From Luteimonas padinae (lineage in GTDB: Bacteria; Pseudomonadota; Gammaproteobacteria; Xanthomonadales; Xanthomonadaceae): a stretch of DNA of 64,000 nt. The notes beneath the pieces are model-generated. The model did no database searches and was not told the origin of the DNA. It saw only the letters and a program-made list of their open reading frames with translations. The translations under genes were made by a program, and so were the position numbers. The stretch is taken from the NCBI RefSeq assembly GCF_014652935.1, contig NZ_BMZT01000009.1:1-64000 (forward strand), given 5' to 3'. This document shows positions 40,104 through 48,570 of this stretch, one piece after another (the first letter of the stretch is position 1; each line of letters opens with the position of its first letter).

Positions 40104-40114
40104 ACCTTGGTCTA
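40101..40114. promoter_or_regulatory. perfect TAGACC-TT-GGTCTA palindrome before the DUF294 gene
   Basis: The 14-base site is a perfect inverted repeat with a two-base centre, 35 bp upstream of the DUF294 start. It shares TAGACCTT and GTCTA with 36187-36200 upstream of acs. A common regulator of acs and the DUF294/exonuclease pair is likely. Confidence 0.55.
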
Positions 40115-40149
40115 TTCGCCCCGGGGCGCGGGGCACGCACAATGCGGCC

Positions 40150-41967
40150 ATGGACCCCGTGCCCGGCCTGGACCTCAGCCTGCCGCCGTTCGACCTGCTC
40201 GACGACGCCGGTCGCCAGCGCCTGCAGGCGGACGTCGACATCGGCTTCCATCCCGGCGGCAGCACCCTGATCGAGGCCGGGCGTGATTCGCCGCACGTGG
40301 TTGTCATCCTCAAGGGCCTGGTCCACGCGTTCCAGGTGGACGACCGCGGGCGCGCGGAGCGCTTCGCCGACTACGGGCCGGGCGACGTCATCGGCGCCTG
40401 GGCGGTCATGGCCGGGCGCGCCCGCCTGAGCTACCGCGCCGAGGGCGACTGCCTGAGCCACCTGATCCCGGCCGCCACCTTCCGCCAGCTGCTGGCCGAC
40501 AACCCGCGCATGGCGGCGTACTTCAACGAGGGGCTGGCGACCAAGGGCCGGCTCTCCAGCGGCAGCGAACGCCGCGAGGCCGCCGAGCTGATGGTGATCC
40601 GGGTCGGCGAGGCCGACCTGGCGCCGGCCGAGCGCGTGGACGGCGCGACCAGCATCGCCGACGCGAGCGCCCGCCTGCGCGAACGCCGCGTGGACTGCCT
40701 GCTGGTCTATGACCGGGAGCAGGACGCGCCGGGCATCGTCACCCGTACCGACCTGCTGGAAGCGCTGACCCACAAGCGCCTGCCGCTGGACGCCCCGATC
40801 GGCCCGCTGGCCAGTCGCCCGCTGGCCACCATCGGCACCGGCGAAGTGCTGTTCCAGGCCCTGATCGAGATGACCGAGCGCCAGATCGAGCGAGTGGTGG
40901 TCACCGAGGGCAGCCGGGTGGCGGGCACCCTGGGCATGGCCGAAGTGCTGGCCCACTTCGCCAGCCACTCCCACCTGATCAGCCTGCGCCTGGCGCGCGC
41001 GCAGAGCGTCGACGAGATCGCCGAAGCCGCATCGGGCATGACCCGGCTGGTGCGCAGTCTCAACCTGCACGGCGCGCGCATCCCCTACATGATGGAGCTG
41101 GTCAGCGCGCTCAACGGCCTGATCATGCGCCGGATCTTCGAGCTGGCGGTGCCGGCGGAGCGGCGTGACGGCGTCTGCCTGCTGGTGATGGGCAGCGAGG
41201 GCCGCCGCGAACAGCTGCTCAAGACCGACCAGGACAACGCCCTGGTGCTGGCCGACGACCTCGACTGGCCCGGGCTCGCCGAGGCGATGGAGCAGTTCAG
41301 CGCGGGGCTGGCGAAGGTCGGCTATCCGCCCTGCCCCGGCCGGGTGATGGTGGACAACCCGCACTGGCGGATGCGCGGCGGCGAGTGGCGGGAGCGCATC
41401 GGCCAGTGGCGCCACGTGCACGGCGGGCAGGGCGCGCTGGACCTGTCGATCGCGCTCGATGCGCGGCCGATCGCCGGCAACGCAGCGCTGTTCATACCGG
41501 TCAAGGAGGCGCTGATGGCGCTGGGGCGCGACGAGATCCTGCTCCACCACCTGGCCGGCGCCACGCTCGAATTCGCGACCCCGCTGACCTTCTTCGGCCG
41601 GGTCAGGAGCGGTGGCGCCGGCACCGACATCAAGAAGGGCGGCATCTTCCCGGTGGTGCACGGCCTGCGCTGCCTGGCGCTGCGACACGGCATCGGTGCC
41701 ACCGGCAGCCGCGAACGCTGCGCCGCGCTGGTGGAATGCGGCGAGCTCTCGCCCGGCCTCGGCCGCGACCTGCCGCAGGCGCTCAACGTGTTCCAGCACA
41801 TGCGCCTGGACGCCCAGTTCGCGGCGTTGGCCGAAGGCCGCGCGCCGGACAACCACATCGACCCCGCACGGCTGCGGCGCCTGGACCGCGAGCTGATGCG
41901 CGACGCCCTGCACGTGGTCAAGGACTTCCGCGCCCACGTCCGCAGCAGCTTCCACCTGCGTGACTAG
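40150..41967 (+). CDS. cNMP-binding / CBS / DUF294 putative nucleotidyltransferase
   Basis: The 605-residue protein has an N-terminal cyclic-nucleotide-binding-like domain (1-130, with STLIEAGRDSPHVVVILKG), a CBS pair (about 150-270: RRVDCLLVYDREQDAPGIVTRTDLL, RVAGTLGMAEVLAHF), and a DUF294 nucleotidyltransferase core with MGSEGRREQLLKTDQDNALVL, where GS and DxD are visible. A DUF294_C helical end follows. Relatives sit beside acetate-uptake genes and a DnaQ-like exonuclease in pseudomonads; a signalling role is assumed. ATG 40150 is chosen over an in-frame upstream start that would overlap the ATPase gene. Confidence 0.9.
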   Translation: MDPVPGLDLSLPPFDLLDDAGRQRLQADVDIGFHPGGSTLIEAGRDSPHVVVILKGLVHAFQVDDRGRAERFADYGPGDVIGAWAVMAGRARLSYRAEGDCLSHLIPAATFRQLLADNPRMAAYFNEGLATKGRLSSGSERREAAELMVIRVGEADLAPAERVDGATSIADASARLRERRVDCLLVYDREQDAPGIVTRTDLLEALTHKRLPLDAPIGPLASRPLATIGTGEVLFQALIEMTERQIERVVVTEGSRVAGTLGMAEVLAHFASHSHLISLRLARAQSVDEIAEAASGMTRLVRSLNLHGARIPYMMELVSALNGLIMRRIFELAVPAERRDGVCLLVMGSEGRREQLLKTDQDNALVLADDLDWPGLAEAMEQFSAGLAKVGYPPCPGRVMVDNPHWRMRGGEWRERIGQWRHVHGGQGALDLSIALDARPIAGNAALFIPVKEALMALGRDEILLHHLAGATLEFATPLTFFGRVRSGGAGTDIKKGGIFPVVHGLRCLALRHGIGATGSRERCAALVECGELSPGLGRDLPQALNVFQHMRLDAQFAALAEGRAPDNHIDPARLRRLDRELMRDALHVVKDFRAHVRSSFHLRD

Positions 41968-41968
41968 G

Positions 41969-42598
41969 ATGCGCGCGTTCCGGCGCTGGTGGCTCAAGCG
42001 CAAGGTCCGCGACGGCGAGTGGGCGGGCCTGCTGCGGCCGGCACCGCCGGGCGAGTGGGTCAGCCTGGACCTGGAAACCACCGGGCTGGATCCGAAGCGG
42101 GACCACATCCTCAGCCTCGCCGCGGTGCCCGTGCGCGACGGCCGGGTGCTGACCTCGGAGCGCTTCGAGCGCCGCATCCGCGCCGACCGCGACTTCGGCA
42201 TCGACTCCATCCGCCACCACCGCATCACGCCCGACGAGGCCGCCGCGGGCGTTTCGGTGACGACGGCGGTGCGCGAGTTCCTGCACTGGCTGCAGGGACG
42301 GACCCTGCTCGGCTACCACCTGGGCTTCGACCTGGCGATGCTGTCGCCGCACGTGCGCGGGCTGACCGGCTTCGGGCTGCCCAACCCGCGCGTGGACCTG
42401 GCCGATGCCTTTGCGGCACGGGCGCGCCGCGCGCAGCCCAATGCCCCGCCGAACCTCGACTTCCAGCACATCGCCGACAGCCTTGGCGTCACCGTGCTCG
42501 GCCGCCACAGCGCGCTCGGCGACGCGGTCACCGTCGGCCTGTGCTGGCTGGCGCTGCAGGCCCCGCGCTCGGCCGCGCCCGGGGCTGCACGGCGCTAG
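41969..42598 (+). CDS. DnaQ-like 3'-5' exonuclease
   Basis: The 209-residue protein carries the DEDDh exonuclease motifs: WVSLDLETTGLDPKRDHIL (ExoI, DxE), LLGYHLGFDLAML (ExoII Asp) and HSALGDAVTVGLCWL (ExoIIIepsilon, H...D). It resembles the epsilon subunit of DNA polymerase III but belongs to the group paired with DUF294/CBS proteins. ATG 41969 lies one base after the upstream stop; GTG 41960 is an alternative start that would overlap it. The two genes are coupled. Confidence 0.88.
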   Translation: MRAFRRWWLKRKVRDGEWAGLLRPAPPGEWVSLDLETTGLDPKRDHILSLAAVPVRDGRVLTSERFERRIRADRDFGIDSIRHHRITPDEAAAGVSVTTAVREFLHWLQGRTLLGYHLGFDLAMLSPHVRGLTGFGLPNPRVDLADAFAARARRAQPNAPPNLDFQHIADSLGVTVLGRHSALGDAVTVGLCWLALQAPRSAAPGAARR

Positions 42599-42621
42599 CA
42601 CGGTCGCGTGGCACCAGTCCG

Positions 42622-42647
42622 GCCTATTCGACCAATGGCGAATAGGC
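42622..42647. promoter_or_regulatory. 9-bp-arm palindrome upstream of the porin gene
   Basis: GCCTATTCG and CGAATAGGC are exact complements separated by accaatgg. The site is 67 bp before the porin ATG and 24 bp after the exonuclease stop, so it may be an operator or a weak terminator. Confidence 0.4.
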
Positions 42648-42713
42648 GGGGAACGGCCCCGCAGTCAGGCTCGGGGCACCGCGCGCTGCGCGGACGTCCT
42701 GTGGGAGGGAGAA

Positions 42714-44108
42714 ATGACGACGAAACGACGCAATTCACGGCAGTTGCTCGCAACCGCCGTGCTGGTGGCGCTGGCCGCGCCCGGCATGGCCTTCGCGCAG
42801 ACCGCGAAGGAAGCAGAGCTGGAGGCCCGCGTGGCCCAGCTCGAGGCACAGATCCAGACCCTGCTGCAGGCGCAGCAGCAACAGCAGGACAGCATCAGCC
42901 AGACCCAGGCCCGGCTGGACGAGGTGCAGGTGGCACAACCGGCCGCCACGCCGCTGCAGTCCAAGCCGATCCTGGCCAATCCTGATGCGGTCTTCAGCTA
43001 TGGCGGCTTCATCAAGTTCGACGCCATGGTCACCGACACCAGCGACGGCGCGATCGCCGAGGGTTCGGCGGGACGCCTGTTCTACGTGCCGTCGACGATC
43101 CCGGTGGCCGCCAACGGCGCCGAGGTCGACAGCGATCCCTACACCGACTTCCACGCCGCGTTCTCGCGCTTCTGGTTCGCCGCCGACCACACCACCGAGG
43201 GCGGCGACAAGTTCCGGGCCTTCATCGAAGCCGACATGTACGGCGGCGGCACCTCGAACCTGGGCAGCGAGGTCAACACCAACACCCACGGCCTGACCCT
43301 GCGCCACGCCTACGTGAGCTGGAACAACTGGCTGGCCGGCCAGACCTGGTCGAACTTCCAGGACGTGGCCGCGCTGCCGGAAGCGGTGGACTTCGTCGGC
43401 GTCACCGAAGGCACCACCTTCGTCCGCCAGGCGCAGATCCGCTACACCAGCGGACCGTTCTCGATCGCGCTGGAGAACCCGCAGACCACGGTCGGCAACG
43501 TGGCCACCGGCGCGCGCAACAACGCCGGCGGCAGCGATTCGCTGCCCGACGTGAGCGCCCGCTACGTGATGAAGGGCGACTGGGGCCACTTCAGCGCCGC
43601 CGGCCTGCTGCGCCAGCTCAAGTCCGGGGACGAGAGCGAGACCGGTGCCGCGGTCAGCCTGTCGGGCAAGTTCAACATCGGTGCCAACGACGACATCCGC
43701 TGGATGGCCAGCTACGGCAGCGGCATCGGGCGCTACCTCGGCTTCGGCCTGGGCACCGACACTGTGGTCGACGCCAACGGCAACCTGCACGCGCAGGACG
43801 GCGGCGGCGGATTCGTGGCGTGGCGCCACGCGTTCAACGACAAGCTGCGCAGCAACCTGATGTACGCCGTCGCGGAATTCGACAACGATCGCGACCTGTT
43901 CGGCTGGGGCAGCGTCATCGATGGCAACGGCATCGTGCAGAGCCTCGGCGTGACCGAGCGCTCGCAGTCCTTCCACGCCAACCTGATCTATTCGCCGTTC
44001 CCGAAGCTCGACATCGGTGCGGAGATCGGCTGGGCCGAGCGTGATCTCGAGGACGACCGCAAGGGCGACCTCAAGCGCATCCAGACCACCGTCAAGTACA
44101 GCTTCTGA
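42714..44108 (+). CDS. outer-membrane porin (DcaP/trimeric-like)
   Basis: The 464-residue protein has a clear signal peptide (MTTKRRNSRQLLATAVLVALAAPGMAFAQ), then a coiled coil rich in Gln (AELEARVAQLEAQIQTLLQAQQQQQDS), then a beta-barrel with alternating strands (FSYGGFIKFDAMVTD, FRAFIEADMYGG, RHAYVSWNNWLAGQTWSNF) and a terminal Phe (TTVKYSF). This matches the DcaP-like porins that import organic acids. ATG 42714 follows GGGAGGGAGAA. It precedes DUF4212 and the symporter on the same strand, so it probably brings the same carboxylate across the outer membrane. Confidence 0.88.
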   Translation: MTTKRRNSRQLLATAVLVALAAPGMAFAQTAKEAELEARVAQLEAQIQTLLQAQQQQQDSISQTQARLDEVQVAQPAATPLQSKPILANPDAVFSYGGFIKFDAMVTDTSDGAIAEGSAGRLFYVPSTIPVAANGAEVDSDPYTDFHAAFSRFWFAADHTTEGGDKFRAFIEADMYGGGTSNLGSEVNTNTHGLTLRHAYVSWNNWLAGQTWSNFQDVAALPEAVDFVGVTEGTTFVRQAQIRYTSGPFSIALENPQTTVGNVATGARNNAGGSDSLPDVSARYVMKGDWGHFSAAGLLRQLKSGDESETGAAVSLSGKFNIGANDDIRWMASYGSGIGRYLGFGLGTDTVVDANGNLHAQDGGGGFVAWRHAFNDKLRSNLMYAVAEFDNDRDLFGWGSVIDGNGIVQSLGVTERSQSFHANLIYSPFPKLDIGAEIGWAERDLEDDRKGDLKRIQTTVKYSF

Positions 44109-44138
44109 TCGACCTGCCTGAGGGGGGCAAAGACAGAC

Positions 44139-44396
44139 ATGTCCGAGAAATCATCAAGCAACTACTGGAAGGCCAATCTCCGGATCATCTTCATCTGCAT
44201 GGGGATCTGGGCGCTGGTGTCGTACGGGTTCGGCATCATCCTGCGCCCGCTGCTGGCGGGCATCCGCATCGGCGGCACCGACCTGGGTTTCTGGTTCGCC
44301 CAGCAGGGGTCGATCCTGACCTTCATCGTGCTGATCTTCTACTACACCTGGTACATGAACCGGCTCGATCGCGAGTACGACGTGCACGAAGACTAA
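44139..44396 (+). CDS. DUF4212 membrane protein, symporter small subunit
   Basis: The 85-residue protein has two membrane segments (ANLRIIFICMGIWALVSYGFGII and GSILTFIVLIFYYTWYMNRLD) and the conserved DLGFWFAQQGS and DREYDVHED ends of DUF4212. These proteins always accompany VC_2705-type solute symporters. It precedes the symporter by 10 bp and is surely cotranscribed with it. Confidence 0.94.
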   Translation: MSEKSSSNYWKANLRIIFICMGIWALVSYGFGIILRPLLAGIRIGGTDLGFWFAQQGSILTFIVLIFYYTWYMNRLDREYDVHED

Positions 44397-44406
44397 GGGA
44401 CCGACC

Positions 44407-46182
44407 ATGGACCAGTTCACTCTCAATCTAATCTTCGTCGGCGGCTCGTTCCTGCTCTACATCGTGATCGCGATCTGGGCCAAGGCGGGTTCGACCTCCG
44501 AGTTCTATGCCGCCGGGCGCAGCGTGCATCCGGTCACCAACGGCATGGCGATCGCCGCGGACTGGATGTCGGCGGCCTCGTTCATCTCGATGGCCGGCCT
44601 GATCGCCTTCGTCGGCTACGGCAATTCGGCCTACCTCATGGGCTGGACCGGCGGCTACGTGCTGCTGGCGATGCTGCTGGCGCCCTACCTGCGCAAGTTC
44701 GGCCGCTTCACCGTGCCCGACTTCATCGGTGACCGCTACTACAGCCGCACCGCGCGACTGGTGGCGGTGGCGGCGCTGCTGATGATCTCGATCACCTACG
44801 TGATCGGCCAGATGACCGGCGCCGGCGTGGCGTTCTCGCGCTTCCTGGAGGTCGATACCAACACCGGCCTGCTGATCGCCTCGGCGGTGGTGTTCGTGTA
44901 CGCGGTGCTGGGCGGCATGAAGGGCATCACCTACACCCAGGTGGCGCAGTACATCGTGCTGATCATCGCCTACACCATCCCGGCGGTGTTCATCTCGCTG
45001 CAGCTGACCGGCAACCCGATCCCGCAGCTGGGCCTGTTCTCGACCCACGTCGATTCGGGCATGCCGCTGCTGGCCAGGCTGGACCAGATCCTGGTCGACC
45101 TCGGCTTCGCCGACTACACCGGGCTGCACGATTCCACCCTCAACATGACGCTGTTCACGCTGTCGCTGATGGTCGGCACCGCCGGCCTGCCGCACGTGAT
45201 CATCCGCTTCTTCACCGTGCCCAAGGTGTCAGACGCCCGCAAGTCGGCGGGCTGGGCGCTGGTGTTCATCGCCCTGCTCTACACCGTGGCGCCGGCGGTG
45301 GGTGCGATGGCGCGGCTGAACATCCTGACCACGGTCTATCCGGAAGGCACGCGCGCCGAATCGCTCACCTACGACGCGCGCCCCGACTGGATGCACAACT
45401 GGGAGCAGACCGGACTGCTGGCCTTCGAGGACAAGAACGGCGACGGCATGATCCAGTCCTACAACGAGGCCAGCGCCGAGTTCGCCACGGTCGCGGCCGA
45501 GCGCGGCTGGCAGGGCAACGAGATGGTGACCTTCAACCAGGACATTCTGGTGCTGGCCAACCCGGAGATCGCGGGCCTGCCCAGCTGGGTCATCGCCCTG
45601 ATCGCGGCCGGCGGACTGGCGGCGGCGCTGTCGACGGCGGCGGGCCTGCTGCTGGCGATCTCGTCGGCGGTCAGCCATGACCTGATCAAACGCACGTTCA
45701 AGCCCGACATCAGCGAGAAGGGTGAACTCACGGCGGCGCGCGTGTCGATGGCGGTCGCGATCGTGGTGGCCACCTGGCTGGGCATGAACCCGCCCGGATT
45801 CGCGGCACAGACGGTGGCCTTCGCCTTCGGACTGGCGGCGAGCTCGCTGTTCCCGGCGATCATGATGGGCATCTTCTCCACGAAGATGAACTCCACCGGC
45901 GCGATCGTGGGCATGCTGGTCGGCCTGGTCTCCACCAGCGTGTACCTGTTCACCTACAAGGGCTGGTTCTTCATCGCGGGCACCAACATGCTGGCCGACA
46001 CGCCGGACAACTGGCTGTTCGGGATCTCCCCGCTGGCCTTCGGTGCGATCGGCGCGGTGCTGAACTTCATCGCGGCCTACATCACGATGAAGGTCACCAC
46101 CCCGGTGCCGGAGCACATCCAGCACCTCGTGGAGAACATCCGCGTCCCGCGCGGTGCGGGCGCGGCCACCGGCCACCACTGA
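44407..46182 (+). CDS. sodium:solute symporter, VC_2705 subfamily (acetate-type)
   Basis: The 591-residue protein is an SLC5-family transporter of about 13-14 segments: AGRSVHPVTNGMAIAADWMSAASFISMAGLIAF, VLGGMKGITYTQVAQYIVL, GTAGLPHVIIRFF, and GGLAAALSTAAGLLLAISSAVSHDL, all characteristic. A hydrophilic insert (PEGTRAESLTYDARPDWMHNWEQ...) between segments is typical of the DUF4212-linked subfamily. It imports acetate or a similar monocarboxylate with Na+. The porin and DUF4212 genes precede it; the hairpin at 46203-46236 follows. Confidence 0.93.
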   Translation: MDQFTLNLIFVGGSFLLYIVIAIWAKAGSTSEFYAAGRSVHPVTNGMAIAADWMSAASFISMAGLIAFVGYGNSAYLMGWTGGYVLLAMLLAPYLRKFGRFTVPDFIGDRYYSRTARLVAVAALLMISITYVIGQMTGAGVAFSRFLEVDTNTGLLIASAVVFVYAVLGGMKGITYTQVAQYIVLIIAYTIPAVFISLQLTGNPIPQLGLFSTHVDSGMPLLARLDQILVDLGFADYTGLHDSTLNMTLFTLSLMVGTAGLPHVIIRFFTVPKVSDARKSAGWALVFIALLYTVAPAVGAMARLNILTTVYPEGTRAESLTYDARPDWMHNWEQTGLLAFEDKNGDGMIQSYNEASAEFATVAAERGWQGNEMVTFNQDILVLANPEIAGLPSWVIALIAAGGLAAALSTAAGLLLAISSAVSHDLIKRTFKPDISEKGELTAARVSMAVAIVVATWLGMNPPGFAAQTVAFAFGLAASSLFPAIMMGIFSTKMNSTGAIVGMLVGLVSTSVYLFTYKGWFFIAGTNMLADTPDNWLFGISPLAFGAIGAVLNFIAAYITMKVTTPVPEHIQHLVENIRVPRGAGAATGHH

Positions 46183-46202
46183 TCCACGCAGCGTGCTGAA
46201 AC

Positions 46203-46236
46203 AGCGGCCCGCTCCCGGCGACGGGGGCGGGCCGCT
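46203..46236 (+). terminator. hairpin after the symporter gene
   Basis: AGCGGCCCGC and GCGGGCCGCT pair perfectly over 10 bp, with further C:G pairing inside. It lies 20 bp after the symporter stop. It has no T-run, so it is a probable but not textbook terminator. Confidence 0.55.
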
Positions 46237-46322
46237 CCACTTCCGGGCCACGCGCGATGCGCGCCCCGGTCATCGACCTACAATCGACCCAATCCGTATC
46301 ACCAACGCATCGGGGAGCGTCC

Positions 46323-46841
46323 ATGCTGCTGGAGTTCATCGCCATCATCGCCGCCGGCTTCGGCCTGGCCGGCCTCGCGCTCCTGGCCAACATCGTGCTG
46401 CGCAGGCGGCTGCCGCCGTGGATCGTCCCGGCCTCGGCCGGCGCCGGAATGCTGCTGATGGCGATCTGGCTGGAGTATTCCTGGTTCGACCGCACCACGG
46501 GTACGTTCCCCGACACCGTGGAAGTCGCCTCCACCAACCAGGTGCGCTCGTGGTACCGGCCCTGGACCTATGCGGTGCCGCTCACCAATCGCTTCATCGC
46601 CGTCGACCATCGCTTCGACCGCCGGCATGCCGCCGCACCCGGACAGGTGCTCACCCGCCTGGTCCTCGCCGGCCGCTGGGAGCCGACGCGGCAATACGGC
46701 GCGGTGTTCGACTGCGTCGGGCACCGTCGCGCCGACCTGCTCGACCAGGTCGAGCTCGACGACGGCGGGCGATTGAAGAACGCGACTTGGATCCAGCTGT
46801 CCGCGGACGAGCCGGTGCTGCGCAACGCCTGCGGCCGCTGA
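46323..46841 (+). CDS. hypothetical inner-membrane protein
   Basis: The family is not recognised. The 172-residue protein begins with two membrane segments (MLLEFIAIIAAGFGLAGLALLANIV and IVPASAGAGMLLMAIWLEYSWF), followed by a soluble part of about 110 residues (TFPDTVEVASTNQVRSWYRPWTYAVPLTNRF...). ATG 46323 starts directly at the first segment; upstream in-frame sequence is non-hydrophobic leader. It stands alone, convergent with the antiporter gene. Confidence 0.65.
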   Translation: MLLEFIAIIAAGFGLAGLALLANIVLRRRLPPWIVPASAGAGMLLMAIWLEYSWFDRTTGTFPDTVEVASTNQVRSWYRPWTYAVPLTNRFIAVDHRFDRRHAAAPGQVLTRLVLAGRWEPTRQYGAVFDCVGHRRADLLDQVELDDGGRLKNATWIQLSADEPVLRNACGR

Positions 46842-46869
46842 CCCGGCCTCGACCGGACGGCCGCGGGGG

Positions 46870-48129
46870 CTAGAGCCAGCGCAGCGCCGCCATGGCCACC
46901 AGCGTCGGTGGCAGTGCCGCGAGCAGCAGCCCGAGCGGATGCACGGTCTGCTCCCTGAAATGCCGGCGCACGATCGACATGCCGGCCGGATTGGGCGCGT
47001 TCGCGATCACCGTCAGGCCGCCACCGGCCACCGCGCCGGCCACCAGCATGTACTTGAACTCCTCGCTCAGGCCCTCGACCAGCGAACCGAGGTAGGTCAG
47101 CGCGGCGTTGTCGGTGATGGCGGTCAGCGCCGCCGCCCCGAAGAACACCGCATCGGTGCTCATGTCCATCAGCAGCGGCTGCAGCCACCAGCGCTGCTGG
47201 CCGCCCAGCACCACCAGGCCGGCGAGGAAGAACGCCACCAGCAGGCCTTCGCGCAGGATCAGCCGGTCCTGGTAGCGCCTGTAGGCCGTGGCCACGCCCA
47301 TGAACAGCAGGAAGATGCCCATGAACATCGCCGGGTGGTGCGCGAACACCACGAGCCCGACGAGGAAAAGCACGTGCAGCGCCACGATCCAGGGCGGCAT
47401 CGCGTCCGGACGCGTGCCGGCTTCCCCGGTCTTCAGGGTCCCGAGCTCCTTCCGGAACACGAACACCACCAGGGCCGCGTTGACCACCACCGCCAGCGCG
47501 GCCTTCCAGCCGAACTGCGTCATCATGAAGGCGAGGTCCCAGTTCCACTTCCCCGCCACCATCAGCACCGGCGGCGCGGCGAAGGGCGTCAGCACGCCGC
47601 CGATCGAGATGTTCACGAACAGCGTGCCCAGCAGCGCATAGCGCGCTCGCGTCGAGATGTCGGCCACATAGACGCGGCGGGACAGCAGCATTGCCGCCAG
47701 CGTCATCGCCGCCGGCTCCGTGATGAACGATCCCAGCAGCGGCACAAGCGCCAGCACGCTGAAGCAGAACTCCAGGCCGTTGCGCCACGGCAGCAGGCGC
47801 GCCAGGCCATCCACCAGGTGGGTGGCGAGCCAGAGGACCGGCCGCGTTCCCGCGATCACCATGATCGCGAACACGAACATCGGCTCGGTGAAGTTGCGCG
47901 ATTCCACGTAGGCGGTGGCCTGCGAGAGCCCGGCCATCGCCATCATCACGACGATGAAGAGCATGGCCCAGGCGCCGAACACCACCTCGACCTCGGCCAG
48001 CAGGTGCCAGATCCCGGAATGCGCGGGCTGGCGATCGGCCAGGCGCTGGAAGTACTTCGTGCTGAAGGTGTGGGCCACCGCGAGTGCGAACAGCACGGTG
48101 GCCACGAGTTCGATTGGAGTCGCGTTCAC
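46870..48129 (-). CDS. putative Na+/H+ antiporter (Na_H_antiport_3-like)
   Basis: The 419-residue protein has about ten to twelve membrane segments (VATVLFALAVAHTFS, AWAMLFIVVMMAMAGL, MFVFAIMVIAGTRPVLWLA) and the conserved family blocks FITEPAAMTLAAMLL, GGVLTPFAAPPVLMVA, ALTAITDNAALTYLGSLV and VIANAPNPAGMSIVRRHF. These fit the bacterial putative Na+/H+ antiporter family of the ion-transporter superfamily. Ion specificity cannot be read from the sequence. It is monocistronic. Confidence 0.85.
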   Translation of the reverse strand: MNATPIELVATVLFALAVAHTFSTKYFQRLADRQPAHSGIWHLLAEVEVVFGAWAMLFIVVMMAMAGLSQATAYVESRNFTEPMFVFAIMVIAGTRPVLWLATHLVDGLARLLPWRNGLEFCFSVLALVPLLGSFITEPAAMTLAAMLLSRRVYVADISTRARYALLGTLFVNISIGGVLTPFAAPPVLMVAGKWNWDLAFMMTQFGWKAALAVVVNAALVVFVFRKELGTLKTGEAGTRPDAMPPWIVALHVLFLVGLVVFAHHPAMFMGIFLLFMGVATAYRRYQDRLILREGLLVAFFLAGLVVLGGQQRWWLQPLLMDMSTDAVFFGAAALTAITDNAALTYLGSLVEGLSEEFKYMLVAGAVAGGGLTVIANAPNPAGMSIVRRHFREQTVHPLGLLLAALPPTLVAMAALRWL

Positions 48130-48226
48130 GGTCCCTCAGTTCCCCTGGGCATGGGAACATCCTAGGCCGGTTCGCCACCACGTGTCCCGACGAGCCAACG
48201 CGGCTGCGCCCACGCGCGGCGGGGCG

Positions 48227-48565
48227 CTAGCGCGGCGGCGCGGCGAGTTCGCCGGCGTCGAGCCAGCCGTCGCCGTTGGCATCCTGCCTGCCGAAGCGCT
48301 CGGCCAGCCGCGCGAGGTGGACCGCGCGCGCCAGCGGCGGCCCCTTGCCGCCGGGCTGCTCATGCGTCGCCAGGACGCCATCGCCGTCACGGTCCATGCC
48401 GTCGAAGGCGTAGCTCATCCAGGCCTGGTACTCGGACAGCGACACGCGTCCATCGCCGTTGCCATCCATGCGCGCAAGGTAGTCCGCGGTCGCCATCACC
48501 TGCGCATCCGAAGGCACGGGCAGGACGGCGAGCGCGATCCAGACGCCGAGCACCAGTGCGCGCAC
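48227..48565 (-). CDS. secreted EF-hand calcium-binding protein
   Basis: The 112-residue protein has a signal peptide (VRALVLGVWIALAVLPVPSDAQ) and three canonical EF-hand loops: DGNGDGRVSLSE (33-44), DRDGDGVLATHE (58-69) and DANGDGWLDAGE (95-106). Each has the DxDxDG-type calcium ligands and a terminal Glu. The GTG start at 48565 follows the desaturase stop by 5 bp, which suggests coupled expression. It would act in the periplasm or be secreted; the biological role is unknown. Confidence 0.75.
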   Translation of the reverse strand: MRALVLGVWIALAVLPVPSDAQVMATADYLARMDGNGDGRVSLSEYQAWMSYAFDGMDRDGDGVLATHEQPGGKGPPLARAVHLARLAERFGRQDANGDGWLDAGELAAPPR

Positions 48566-48570
48566 GCGGC

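Noticed and set aside
42622-42647. Third copy of the acetate-type palindrome before the porin
   Set aside because: The arms (GCCTATTCG) do not match TAGACC...GGTCTA, so it was listed as a separate palindrome.
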